Origin: Scytonema sp045865695
GTDB taxonomy: Bacteria; Cyanobacteriota; Cyanobacteriia; Cyanobacteriales; Nostocaceae
Assembly (NCBI RefSeq): GCF_045865695.1
Contig: NZ_BAACAP010000214.1
Location: forward strand, 1-64,000
Length of the DNA stretch: 64,000 nucleotides
Direction of reading: 5' to 3'
Within the stretch, counting starts at the first letter, position 1, and the number at the start of each line of letters is the position of its first letter. The notes below the pieces were generated by a model. The model saw nothing but the letters and a program-made list of their open reading frames with translations. It made no database searches and was not told where the DNA came from. This document shows, piece by piece, positions 33,999 through 41,361 of this stretch. The position numbers and the translations under genes are program-made.

Positions 33999-35372
33999 TC
34001 AAGCTTTTTGATGTTTATCCTCTGAACCCAACATATTGATTAATTTTCTAGCAACTAAAACCCCCACAACTCCTGCACCAACGACTTCAACTGCTTGTAT
34101 CACTTTTTTCCCCACATCTTGAGGGTCAAGGTGGCGGTGAAAAATTTCTTCATCCAACCATTCACTCGTGGCTTGGAAATCATGAATTGGAGTTGGTAGT
34201 AATGTTAAATAAGTACCTTGACGGATGAGGTGCGCGGGTTTGCCCACGACTTCAAAAACGTTGAAAAGGTTAGCAGCCGCATCATTTAGCCCCAACTTTA
34301 ATAGGGTTCCACGTATATTAACCTTAACTGGTTTGAGGTCTTCTCCTAATGCTAAAGCTTTCAAATTTCGAGCAATAGTAGCTCCTTGCTGATAGGCTAC
34401 TTGAGCTGTAGGTGGTAGTGAGGAATTCTGAACGGATGCACAATCACCACCAACAAAAACTTCTGGAAAGTCGAGCAGTTGCATGGTAGGAGTGACGAGG
34501 AGACGACCGTGACGATCTCTATGTTCTTGAGGAATTGGCAAATCTTGAATCAGTGGATGGGTGGAGGTACCAGCTGTCCAAATTGTTGTGTATGTCGGCA
34601 ATGTCTCGACTCGATTATCGCGTTTATATTCTACTTCGCTGGTACGAACGGCAGTGACTTCTGCTCCCATAACCATTTCGATTAGTACTGTACGTTTTTT
34701 CAATTCCCCTTCAGCAATTTCACGTAACTGTTCGTTAATATCACCATTAAGAATTTCTTTTCCGTGATTGAGCACCACTATACGGATTTCTTGAGAATTA
34801 CCTCCCAAAGCTCCATACCAATGGGGGAGAAAATCAGCTAAAGTAGCTGCCATTTCCACACCAGACGCTCCACCACCAACAACAGCTACTGTTAGCAGTT
34901 TCCGACGTTGTTCTGAATCTTGAGTTTGTACGGCTCGTTGCAAACAATCGCGCAAATGATTGTCAAGAGCGATCGCATCTTCTTGCGTCCAAAAAGGTAA
35001 AGCATTTTCTCGGGCACCTTCTACATGATGGTAGCCCGTCACACTGCCTAAAGCTAGGACTAAGTTACTGTAGTTATAAGAGGTTCCCGAAGCTAATTTG
35101 ACTTCTTGTTGATGTAAGTCTATCGATTGCACCGTATCTTTGACAAAGATGACCCCACTACCCTTAAGTAATTCTGAAAAACGAGGTACGACCTGAAAAG
35201 CATCCAAATCGCCACTGAAATACTCGTAAAGTAACGGTTTAAAACAAAAGCGTTCGTTTTTATCGATCAAAATGACAGAGCGAGGATAGTGTTCGTGAGC
35301 TAGGTATAAGGCTGTAAATAACCCAGTAAAACCACCACCAACAATCACAGTTTGATAAATTGGACTATTCAT
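33999..35372 (-). CDS. ndh: Type-2 NADH dehydrogenase (NDH-2)
   Basis: A 457-residue, single-subunit, non-proton-pumping NAD(P)H:quinone oxidoreductase at the membrane surface. The FAD site is TVIVGGGFTGLFTALYLA (residues 9-26) and the NADH site is VAVVGGGASGVEMAATLADF (about 165-184). The second FAD-contact motif is VFVGGDCASV with the following AYQQGATIARNL, near the quinone site. The C-terminus (QAVEVVGAGVVGVLVARKLI) is amphipathic and may anchor to the membrane. It is the last gene of the oxidase operon (39 bases after the small membrane gene), which suggests it feeds quinol directly to that oxidase. Confidence 0.94.
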   Translation of the reverse strand: MNSPIYQTVIVGGGFTGLFTALYLAHEHYPRSVILIDKNERFCFKPLLYEYFSGDLDAFQVVPRFSELLKGSGVIFVKDTVQSIDLHQQEVKLASGTSYNYSNLVLALGSVTGYHHVEGARENALPFWTQEDAIALDNHLRDCLQRAVQTQDSEQRRKLLTVAVVGGGASGVEMAATLADFLPHWYGALGGNSQEIRIVVLNHGKEILNGDINEQLREIAEGELKKRTVLIEMVMGAEVTAVRTSEVEYKRDNRVETLPTYTTIWTAGTSTHPLIQDLPIPQEHRDRHGRLLVTPTMQLLDFPEVFVGGDCASVQNSSLPPTAQVAYQQGATIARNLKALALGEDLKPVKVNIRGTLLKLGLNDAAANLFNVFEVVGKPAHLIRQGTYLTLLPTPIHDFQATSEWLDEEIFHRHLDPQDVGKKVIQAVEVVGAGVVGVLVARKLINMLGSEDKHQKA

Positions 35373-35411
35373 AAAAGATTTCCTCTTGTTAGATCGGGAT
35401 GTGCTAATTTG

Positions 35412-35660
35412 CTATATGAATAAAAAGAAAGCAATTAAAATAGCACTGAGGACAAAGGCGAACACAATAGCGTATTCAACTCGACGACTAAAAAATCCCA
35501 CAGCGACAACAAGGGCGATCGCAAGTCCGATAATGCCGATGTACTGCGCTTTTTGTAAACCCCCTGCAATAAGTGGGTCTTTTTGAGACGTATCTGGTGG
35601 AACTTCTCGAATTGTTTTTGGATTTTCTGACGCTGGCAATTCTTGTGCTAATAAATTCAT
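35412..35660 (-). CDS. Small two-helix membrane protein of the oxidase operon
   Basis: An 82-residue protein with a polar N-terminus (about 35 residues) and two hydrophobic helices (YIGIIGLAIALVVAVGFF and VEYAIVFAFVLSAILIAFFL). ATG 35660 has an AGGAGG ribosome-binding site 8 bases upstream. Its size, topology and position between subunit III and NDH-2 suggest a small oxidase subunit IV-like or assembly protein. No residues for cofactor binding are visible. Confidence 0.75.
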   Translation of the reverse strand: MNLLAQELPASENPKTIREVPPDTSQKDPLIAGGLQKAQYIGIIGLAIALVVAVGFFSRRVEYAIVFAFVLSAILIAFFLFI

Positions 35661-35682
35661 CAAACGAACCTCCTAAATATTT

Positions 35683-36345
35683 TTATACTTGCCAAAGATA
35701 AATAAGTGAGAAGAGAATCACCCAAATAACATCAACAAAGTGCCAGAATAGAGTCGTTGCACTCACACCAAAGTGACTCTTGTTATAGTTACCGGGAATA
35801 AAAGAGCGAACAAGCACGATCGTCTGGAGAAGAACACCAGTTAGAACGTGCAAACCGTGGAAACCTGTTAGTAAGTAGAATGTTGAACCAACTAATCCCG
35901 TACTTAACTTGAAGTCAAGGTTTCTCCACTCAATTAGCTGACCAATTAGGAAATAGGTTCCCATACTAATTGTAATCAACCATAGCACGCGGAATTTATT
36001 GAGCTTTTGACGCCTGAGAGCATTTTCTGCGCTTTGGATGACAAAGCTACTGGAAAGCAGCACCACGGTGTTAACAATTACAAAAGTAGATAATTCCGGT
36101 CCCGATACACCAGGTGGTAACCAGTTACGAGTCGTCAGTCGCAGAGCAATGTACGTAAAGAAAAAACTTAAAAATATTATACTTTCCGATAGTAGAAACA
36201 CGGTAAAGCCAAACATCCCTTTGCCGTGATGGTCATGAGCACGCCCACCACCACTGGGCAGGAAGCGCTGTAGCCATTTTGGCAAGTGTCGTTGCCACCG
36301 TTCAAATCGGATAGGGCTTTCATCTATATGGATAGTACGACGCAT
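35683..36345 (-). CDS. ctaE: Heme-copper oxidase subunit III
   Basis: A 220-residue membrane protein with five predicted helices. Typical COX3 blocks are MFGFTVFLLSESIIFLSFFF, the STFVIVNTVVLLSSSFV helix, STFYLLTGFHGLHVLTGVL, and FWHFVDVIWVILFSLIYLW with the conserved helix-3 and helix-7 residues. The first two helices of the seven-helix form are absent, as in other bacterial five-helix versions. Subunit III stabilises the catalytic core and may guide O2. The stop is about 20 bases upstream of the small membrane gene. Confidence 0.93.
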   Translation of the reverse strand: MRRTIHIDESPIRFERWQRHLPKWLQRFLPSGGGRAHDHHGKGMFGFTVFLLSESIIFLSFFFTYIALRLTTRNWLPPGVSGPELSTFVIVNTVVLLSSSFVIQSAENALRRQKLNKFRVLWLITISMGTYFLIGQLIEWRNLDFKLSTGLVGSTFYLLTGFHGLHVLTGVLLQTIVLVRSFIPGNYNKSHFGVSATTLFWHFVDVIWVILFSLIYLWQV

Positions 36346-36392
36346 AATTTGGGGGAGTAGGGAGTAGGGAGTGGGGAGTAGGGAGAGTTTTC

Positions 36393-38063
36393 TTATTCCC
36401 TGTGTTCCTCAGACTCATGTTGATGGGGATGTTCCACAACTGAGTATTTGGGATCGCCGTAGTCGTAAGGAGGTCTGTTAACAATCGGAATTTCCTCAAA
36501 GTTATCTCGTGGCGGTGGTGAGGATGTGGTCCATTCCAAACCAGTAGCATGCCAGGGATTGTTGACTGCTAAAGGTCCGTACAGCCAGGAACCAACAATG
36601 TTAGCAATAAAAGGCAACGTCGATACCCCCAGCAAGAACGATCCAAGACTTGCAATGACGTTCCATCCCTGATATTGTGGGTCGTAGGAAGAGACTCGGC
36701 GCAGCATTCCCTGCAATCCTAACGGGTGCATGGAGAAGAAAGTCACATTGGCACCGATAAAAGTTAGCCAGAAGTGCAGCTTACCCCAGCCCTCAGCGTA
36801 CATCCGTCCAGTTATCTTCGGGAACCAGTAGTAAATGGCTGCGAAAATTGCCATTGTGATGGTGTTGAAAACAATGTAGTGGAAGTGACCTACCACAAAG
36901 TAAGTATTGTTGACGTGAATGTCAAATGGTACTGCAGCAAGCATGACACCAGTCACACCACCAAATATAAACATTGCTGCACCTCCCAAGGCAAATAGCA
37001 TTGGTGATTCTAGATGTAATTTACCCTTCCAAACGGTAGCAGTCCAGCCAAATGCTTTGACGCCAGTCGGTATGGCGACTAACATTGAGGTACCCATGAA
37101 GAACATTCGCATCCAGCCTGGGGTAGCACTTGTGAACATATGATGCACCCAAACGAAAATACTAACGAAAGCAATGCCCAATGAAGCGATCGCTAATGAC
37201 CGATAGCCAAACAGGGGATTGCGGGAAAAGGCGGGGAGAACCTCAGCAATAATACCGAAGGCAGGGAGCGCCATAATGTATACAGCCGGATGGGAATAAA
37301 ACCAGAATAAGTGCTGGTAGATGATGGGATCGCCACTATCTAAAGGTTTGAAAAATTGCGTACCGAAAGCCAGGTCAAACAACAGCAGTATAAATGCGCC
37401 GGTCAGGGAAGGTAAATTCACAAGTTGCAATATCTGAGCGCTGAAAACCGACCAAACAAAAACGGGCATGCGGAAAAACGTCATCCCCGGTGCTCGCATC
37501 CAAAAGATAGTCGTCACAAAGTTGACAGCCCCCATAATTGAAGAGATGCCTATCAGTACCAAACTCACAATCCAAATAAATTCACCGTTAATTATTTGAC
37601 CGGGCGGAGCTTGGAGACTGACTGGTGGGTAAGACCACCAACCAGCTTGCGCGGGACCGTTCGGTAGCAAAAAGCTAGATAGTAGCAAAATACCAGCAGG
37701 TGGAAGAATCCAGAAAGAGATGGCGTTAAGCAGGGGAAACGCCATGTCCCGCGCTCCAATCATCAGCGGTACTAGGTAATTAGAAAGACCTGCATTAAAC
37801 GGGATAATCCATAGAAAAATCATGATCGTCCCGTGCATGGTGAACAAGCCGTTATAGAGGGGGCGATCGACCAAATTTGATTCAGGGGTGAGCAATTCGG
37901 CACGAATAATCATTGCTAATAGTCCACCAATCAGAAAGAAAATGAAGGTCATCACCATGTATTGAACGCCAATCACCTTATGGTCGGTGCTAAAGCTGAA
38001 GTAGCGCCGCCAATCATCACCAGACTCGCTCGCTCCAGCTATACTTTCAACATCACGTGTCAT
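36393..38063 (-). CDS. ctaD: Heme-copper oxidase subunit I (ARTO type)
   Basis: About 556 residues with 12 predicted helices. It carries the low-spin heme His in TMHGTIMIF and HFHYIVF, the CuB ligands in FWFYSHPAVYIM (His-Tyr pair) and VHHMFTS, and the D-channel Asp/Asn in ARDMAFPLLNAISFW. The motif is YSHPAVY and not GHPEVY, so the usual proton-gate Glu is missing and replaced by Tyr-Ser, the hallmark of A2-type oxidases (family knowledge). ATG 38063 overlaps the end of subunit II by 11 bases. The open frame extends to 38162, but that part lies inside subunit II. Confidence 0.95.
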   Translation of the reverse strand: MTRDVESIAGASESGDDWRRYFSFSTDHKVIGVQYMVMTFIFFLIGGLLAMIIRAELLTPESNLVDRPLYNGLFTMHGTIMIFLWIIPFNAGLSNYLVPLMIGARDMAFPLLNAISFWILPPAGILLLSSFLLPNGPAQAGWWSYPPVSLQAPPGQIINGEFIWIVSLVLIGISSIMGAVNFVTTIFWMRAPGMTFFRMPVFVWSVFSAQILQLVNLPSLTGAFILLLFDLAFGTQFFKPLDSGDPIIYQHLFWFYSHPAVYIMALPAFGIIAEVLPAFSRNPLFGYRSLAIASLGIAFVSIFVWVHHMFTSATPGWMRMFFMGTSMLVAIPTGVKAFGWTATVWKGKLHLESPMLFALGGAAMFIFGGVTGVMLAAVPFDIHVNNTYFVVGHFHYIVFNTITMAIFAAIYYWFPKITGRMYAEGWGKLHFWLTFIGANVTFFSMHPLGLQGMLRRVSSYDPQYQGWNVIASLGSFLLGVSTLPFIANIVGSWLYGPLAVNNPWHATGLEWTTSSPPPRDNFEEIPIVNRPPYDYGDPKYSVVEHPHQHESEEHRE

Positions 38064-38973
38064 GACCGACCTTCCTTTGATTGGCGATGGAGGACTCAGA
38101 GGGTATGACAGTGTACCAGCCCGTCTTGAAAAATGTCTTTGGTGGTTGGTTATATTCAGCAACTGCCTGATTTTTTGTAGTCATTGGTTCGCGAGCAGCT
38201 TGAGCGAGCCACTGGTTGTATTTTTCCAGAGGTTCGACGTAGACATCTGCCTCCATTAAAGCAAAGTAAGTACCACTAAATTGAGAATCTTTCAACCGAT
38301 ATTTACCGATGCGAATGGGTGTTAGCACAACATCAATGTGACGATTGGGAACTATATCCTGCTTTAAGCGGAACTCTGGAATGTAAAAACCGTGCAGTAC
38401 CTCTTGTGCGTGCATATTTAGGCGGGTACTGCGATTAACAGGCAAGTGCAACTCATGACTGGTAATATTATTGGGATAGCGGAAAGACCAATCCCACTGC
38501 TTCACGAAAACATCAATAGTTTCAGACGCAGGTTTGGGAGCGTCGGTGACAGGTGCGGCGTAGGCTTTTTCAGATTCTAAGGGCATATGCAAATGCACGA
38601 TTTGCTGCAAGCCCAAGATATCTAACTGCTGATAAATATTGAAGCTTTGAAAAGCAATCCACAATACCAGTAGAGTAGGGATGGCTGTCCACAGAATTTC
38701 TAGCCTCACATCACCTCTAGAGGGGTGTCCCTCACTGTAGTCATATTTGGATGCTCGATAGAAGATTGCTGAGTACACCATCATGCCAACAAGCCCAAGA
38801 AGGATGAATGCACCAATTGAGACTAGGAAACTAAATAAAGAATCAACTTTTTGTGCTTCTACTGTAGCTTGAGGAGGCATCCAAGAATATGCCAAATGCC
38901 CTATCCAACGGCTAATAACGAGCAGCACCGCGACACAAACAGCTATGAGTAAATATTCAAAAAATCTAAACAT
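38053..38973 (-). CDS. ctaC: Heme-copper oxidase subunit II without CuA site
   Basis: 306 residues: two N-terminal helices (YLLIAVCVAVLLVISRWIGH and FLVSIGAFILLGLVGMMVY) followed by a periplasmic cupredoxin domain. QEVLHGFYIPEFRLKQDIVP keeps the family fold. In the ligand loop, GKYRLKDSQFSGTYFALMEA has Asp and Ser where CuA enzymes have the two Cys (CAQYCG), and the ligand His is Phe. The CuA centre cannot form, as in cyanobacterial ARTO oxidases, so electrons most likely come from quinol and not from cytochrome c or plastocyanin (inference). Confidence 0.94.
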   Translation of the reverse strand: MFRFFEYLLIAVCVAVLLVISRWIGHLAYSWMPPQATVEAQKVDSLFSFLVSIGAFILLGLVGMMVYSAIFYRASKYDYSEGHPSRGDVRLEILWTAIPTLLVLWIAFQSFNIYQQLDILGLQQIVHLHMPLESEKAYAAPVTDAPKPASETIDVFVKQWDWSFRYPNNITSHELHLPVNRSTRLNMHAQEVLHGFYIPEFRLKQDIVPNRHIDVVLTPIRIGKYRLKDSQFSGTYFALMEADVYVEPLEKYNQWLAQAAREPMTTKNQAVAEYNQPPKTFFKTGWYTVIPSESSIANQRKVGHDT

Positions 38974-38994
38974 AAAAACGGCATTGCTTCTCGT

Positions 38995-39600
38995 TTATTT
39001 CAGCAGCAAATTTGGGTTTGCACCCTCTCGAAGTAATTTAGCAGCAGTCACGTGAATTCCAAACTCCTCTCCCAAATGTGCCCCCAATGTTCCGTGAACG
39101 TATAAGATACCTAGTATTGCAATGCCAGCCAACAAGTAACTCCACTGTACCTGTCTGTTCGCGTCTTTGCGCCAGTGGTAGCGCTGCAATCCCCGCCATA
39201 CAGTCATAGCAACGATCGCACCTAATAAAACAACCCCACCCAAACCATGCAAAAGCATTGTCAAAGGAGCGCTTAACCCCCAAGCACTCTTTGTATTAAG
39301 CGGTGGGTTTGCTAGCAGCAGCTCGAAAAAACCAGCTGCAACAGTGAAAAATGTCACAACTGCTGCTCCTAGTAGATTGTACCACCCGACATCGAAGAAG
39401 CCAGAACGGATAGCAGGCAGAGCCAAAAACTTGAAGATGAATCGTTCTATGGGAAAAAGTGCTCCTGCTATATCAAACGCGATCGCAATGATGAACAAAC
39501 CTAGCGTTAGATGTACCAGATTTGGATGCAAAGGAATCTCATAGGGTAGTCCGTTAGCTCCTAGCTTCAATCCTAACTCATCGAGCGGTTGCCAGTTCAT
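38995..39600 (-). CDS. DUF2231 family membrane protein, second of the pair
   Basis: 201 residues from ATG 39600, whose ATGA overlaps the previous stop. The open frame goes to 39813, but that part lies within the upstream DUF2231 gene. There are five hydrophobic segments, beginning PYEIPLHPNLVHLTLGLFII. A conserved HPxxVH start, a W-rich loop and a Gly-rich helix (LLHGLGGVVLLGAIVAMTVW) match DUF2231. Buried His in several helices suggests heme or metal. It is 21 bases before subunit II, in the same operon. Confidence 0.85.
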   Translation of the reverse strand: MNWQPLDELGLKLGANGLPYEIPLHPNLVHLTLGLFIIAIAFDIAGALFPIERFIFKFLALPAIRSGFFDVGWYNLLGAAVVTFFTVAAGFFELLLANPPLNTKSAWGLSAPLTMLLHGLGGVVLLGAIVAMTVWRGLQRYHWRKDANRQVQWSYLLAGIAILGILYVHGTLGAHLGEEFGIHVTAAKLLREGANPNLLLK

Positions 39601-40091
39601 GGCGAACCCCCCTGCTTCATCGCTTGAACAACAGGCTCTACATGTAGCCCGTATACCCAAAACAGCTTGCTCCCCAAATAGATTTGTAAGAACACCAGAC
39701 AAATCAAAAACGTTGCTGCACCTAAATAAGCAGGTGGTATCTTTAGGGGGTTGCGCTTGCGAATCACGAACCGCCAAGCTGCGATCGCAGCAACAATAGC
39801 CGCTAGTGACCAACCGATAACCGTGTGAAAATTTAGAGTTGGTTGGACGGCTTCGTAAGCGTTTGCTAAACCTGCTTCAAACTGACCAAAGATAACCGCT
39901 AGAAAAATTGTTACTGAGGCAACAAACATATTCCAGAAACTTACCTCAAATAAACGGTGGTTACGGGTGAAATAGCCTACCACATCGCAGAAGAAAGAAA
40001 AAAACACCATCGCAATGACAAAGTGAACGATGATGGGGTGTAGAGGGTCGGGATAAGGTAAATTCTGATTATTTAGCGGCAGAACTGGCAT
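39597..40091 (-). CDS. DUF2231 family membrane protein, first of the pair
   Basis: 164 residues from ATG 40091, chosen because AGGAG lies 7 bases upstream; the frame is open to 40139. It has four hydrophobic segments (IIVHFVIAMVFFSFFCDVVG, FWNMFVASVTIFLAVIFGQF, VIGWSLAAIVAAIAAWRFVI, AATFLICLVFLQIYLGSKLF) and the DUF2231 opener DPLHPIIVHFVIA. The function is unknown. It is the first gene of the seven-gene oxidase/NDH-2 operon, and the two DUF2231 products likely form a heterodimer associated with that oxidase (inference). Confidence 0.83.
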   Translation of the reverse strand: MPVLPLNNQNLPYPDPLHPIIVHFVIAMVFFSFFCDVVGYFTRNHRLFEVSFWNMFVASVTIFLAVIFGQFEAGLANAYEAVQPTLNFHTVIGWSLAAIVAAIAAWRFVIRKRNPLKIPPAYLGAATFLICLVFLQIYLGSKLFWVYGLHVEPVVQAMKQGGSP

Positions 40092-40564
40092 TGCGTTCTC
40101 CTGATAGTCATAAAATTCTAAATGACTTTTGGTTGACAATGATAGTCATAACGAAAAAATTTAAGGCTTTTGGTTGTAGCAGATTTCATGTCGTTGTAGC
40201 AGATTTCATGTCTATGAGGTACACCTAATGTAAGGGTTTTCCGGTCGTTCGCCCCTACCCGTGTACTTCATTTGCTTGATAAATGCTATATCTTTATTAC
40301 TCTTTAATCTATCTAAAGAAATAACAAACCTACTTCATTAAATAAGCAAGTGTAAGTTGAGAAAATCTTTCTTTAGGCTGATTAAGCTTTTAAAAACTAT
40401 TTTTTCATAAAAATATACATACTTTATAAATTTTTGCGATCGATAACACAAATAATTATAATTTTGTCAGATCTTCCTAAAATTTAAGTAATTATACTTA
40501 TTTTTTATTAAATTATAACTATTGTCTATTGTCTATACCAATCTTCGACCGCTCTGCGATCCTT

Positions 40565-40597
40565 AGAAACCTGGTATCTCCCAGATACCAGGTTTCT
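40565..40597. repeat. Perfect 15-bp hairpin repeat
   Basis: AGAAACCTGGTATCT-CCC-AGATACCAGGTTTCT is completely self-complementary with a 3-base loop. The 'acctggtatct' palindrome is a common dispersed cyanobacterial repeat. Any terminator role is unproven. Confidence 0.85.
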
Positions 40598-40621
40598 CCA
40601 TCTTGACACGGAGAATAGTTG

Positions 40622-40681
40622 ATGCCTACAAAAGTTACTGTTAATCCTGGTTTGATTACAATTAACAATATTCAACTTTAG
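40622..40681 (+). pseudogene. Possible 5' scrap of a glycogen-debranching-type gene
   Basis: MPTKVTVNPGLITINNIQL plus stop. The PGLITIN stretch resembles the N-terminus of cyanobacterial amylo-alpha-1,6-glucosidase-like proteins, which often begin '..v.PGLITIN.g.tfmvtd..G'. Only this piece remains. The proximity to the GH65 gene makes a lost sugar-enzyme neighbour plausible, but the match is short. Confidence 0.3.
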
Positions 40682-40855
40682 AGCATGGCGCGTCTTTATG
40701 CTGATGATTAATATGGACATCAAGAAGCTCTGCTGTTGGTAGCGACTTAATCGGTTGTATCGTTCGGAGATATCTATTAGTAAAAAAGATATTATCATAA
40801 GTTAAGGTAATGTATAAAATTACGCAATTTTTATCGCTCGTGACTTGACACTATT

Positions 40856-41245
40856 ATGTCTACAAAACAATCACCAACCGTAGAAGAACGCTTAAGCCGC
40901 TTAGAAACTCTCTTTACCAACGTAGGTGAACAGGTAGCAGCACACAATAACACCATTGATGTGTTGGTTGCCAACACCCAGGCACACAATAACACCATTG
41001 ATGTGTTGGTTGCCAACATCCAGCAATTAACCGAAAACGTTGCCGCTGTAAACCAAAGAATAGATTCTTTAGCTGAACAAACCAACCGCAACATCAATAA
41101 CTTGGCAGAGCAAGCCGCACAAGATCGTCAGCAAGCCGTACAAGATCGTCAGCAAGCCGCAATCGACCGTCAAAATTTTCGTAACGAAATACGGCAGATT
41201 TGGGAATATTTACGTGACCGCAATGGCGGTAGCAGTCCACCATAA
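40856..41245 (+). CDS. Coiled-coil protein with duplicated segment
   Basis: A 129-residue soluble, Gln/Asn/Ala-rich protein that is helical throughout. AHNNTIDVLVAN occurs twice in tandem (DNA 40940-40981 and 40982-41023, one mismatch in 42). A second in-frame repeat, AAQDRQQAVQDRQQAAIDRQ, occupies residues about 86-105. The end is FRNEIRQIWEYLRDRNGG. This layout is common for small cyanobacterial coiled-coil proteins of unknown role; it may oligomerise as a trimeric or tetrameric rod (inference). Upstream spacing and ATG look normal. Confidence 0.75.
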   Translation: MSTKQSPTVEERLSRLETLFTNVGEQVAAHNNTIDVLVANTQAHNNTIDVLVANIQQLTENVAAVNQRIDSLAEQTNRNINNLAEQAAQDRQQAVQDRQQAAIDRQNFRNEIRQIWEYLRDRNGGSSPP

Positions 41246-41361
41246 TAAAGTGTGCGCTTATGTACTGTGACACGTTTTGTGGTAGGGCTATACCTTTTAT
41301 GCTGAATGCTTTGGGTGTGAGGTAGTATCGTACCATCTGAACAAGGTTAAAGCTAAAGTCA

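Larger units (their letters stand above)
40092..40855. other. 764-bp intergenic region upstream of the oxidase operon
   Basis: It must hold the oxidase-operon promoter (minus strand). A tandem 18-bp repeat TTGTAGCAGATTTCATGTC... occurs at about 40175-40212. A very AT-rich tract spans 40300-40530. A perfect hairpin lies at 40565-40597, followed by a short gene remnant at 40622-40681. No RNA gene was recognised. Confidence 0.5.

Noticed and set aside
39603..39813. Extension of the second DUF2231 protein upstream of 39600
   Set aside because: The Cys-rich segment lies wholly inside the first DUF2231 gene; ATG 39600 fits family start and coupling.
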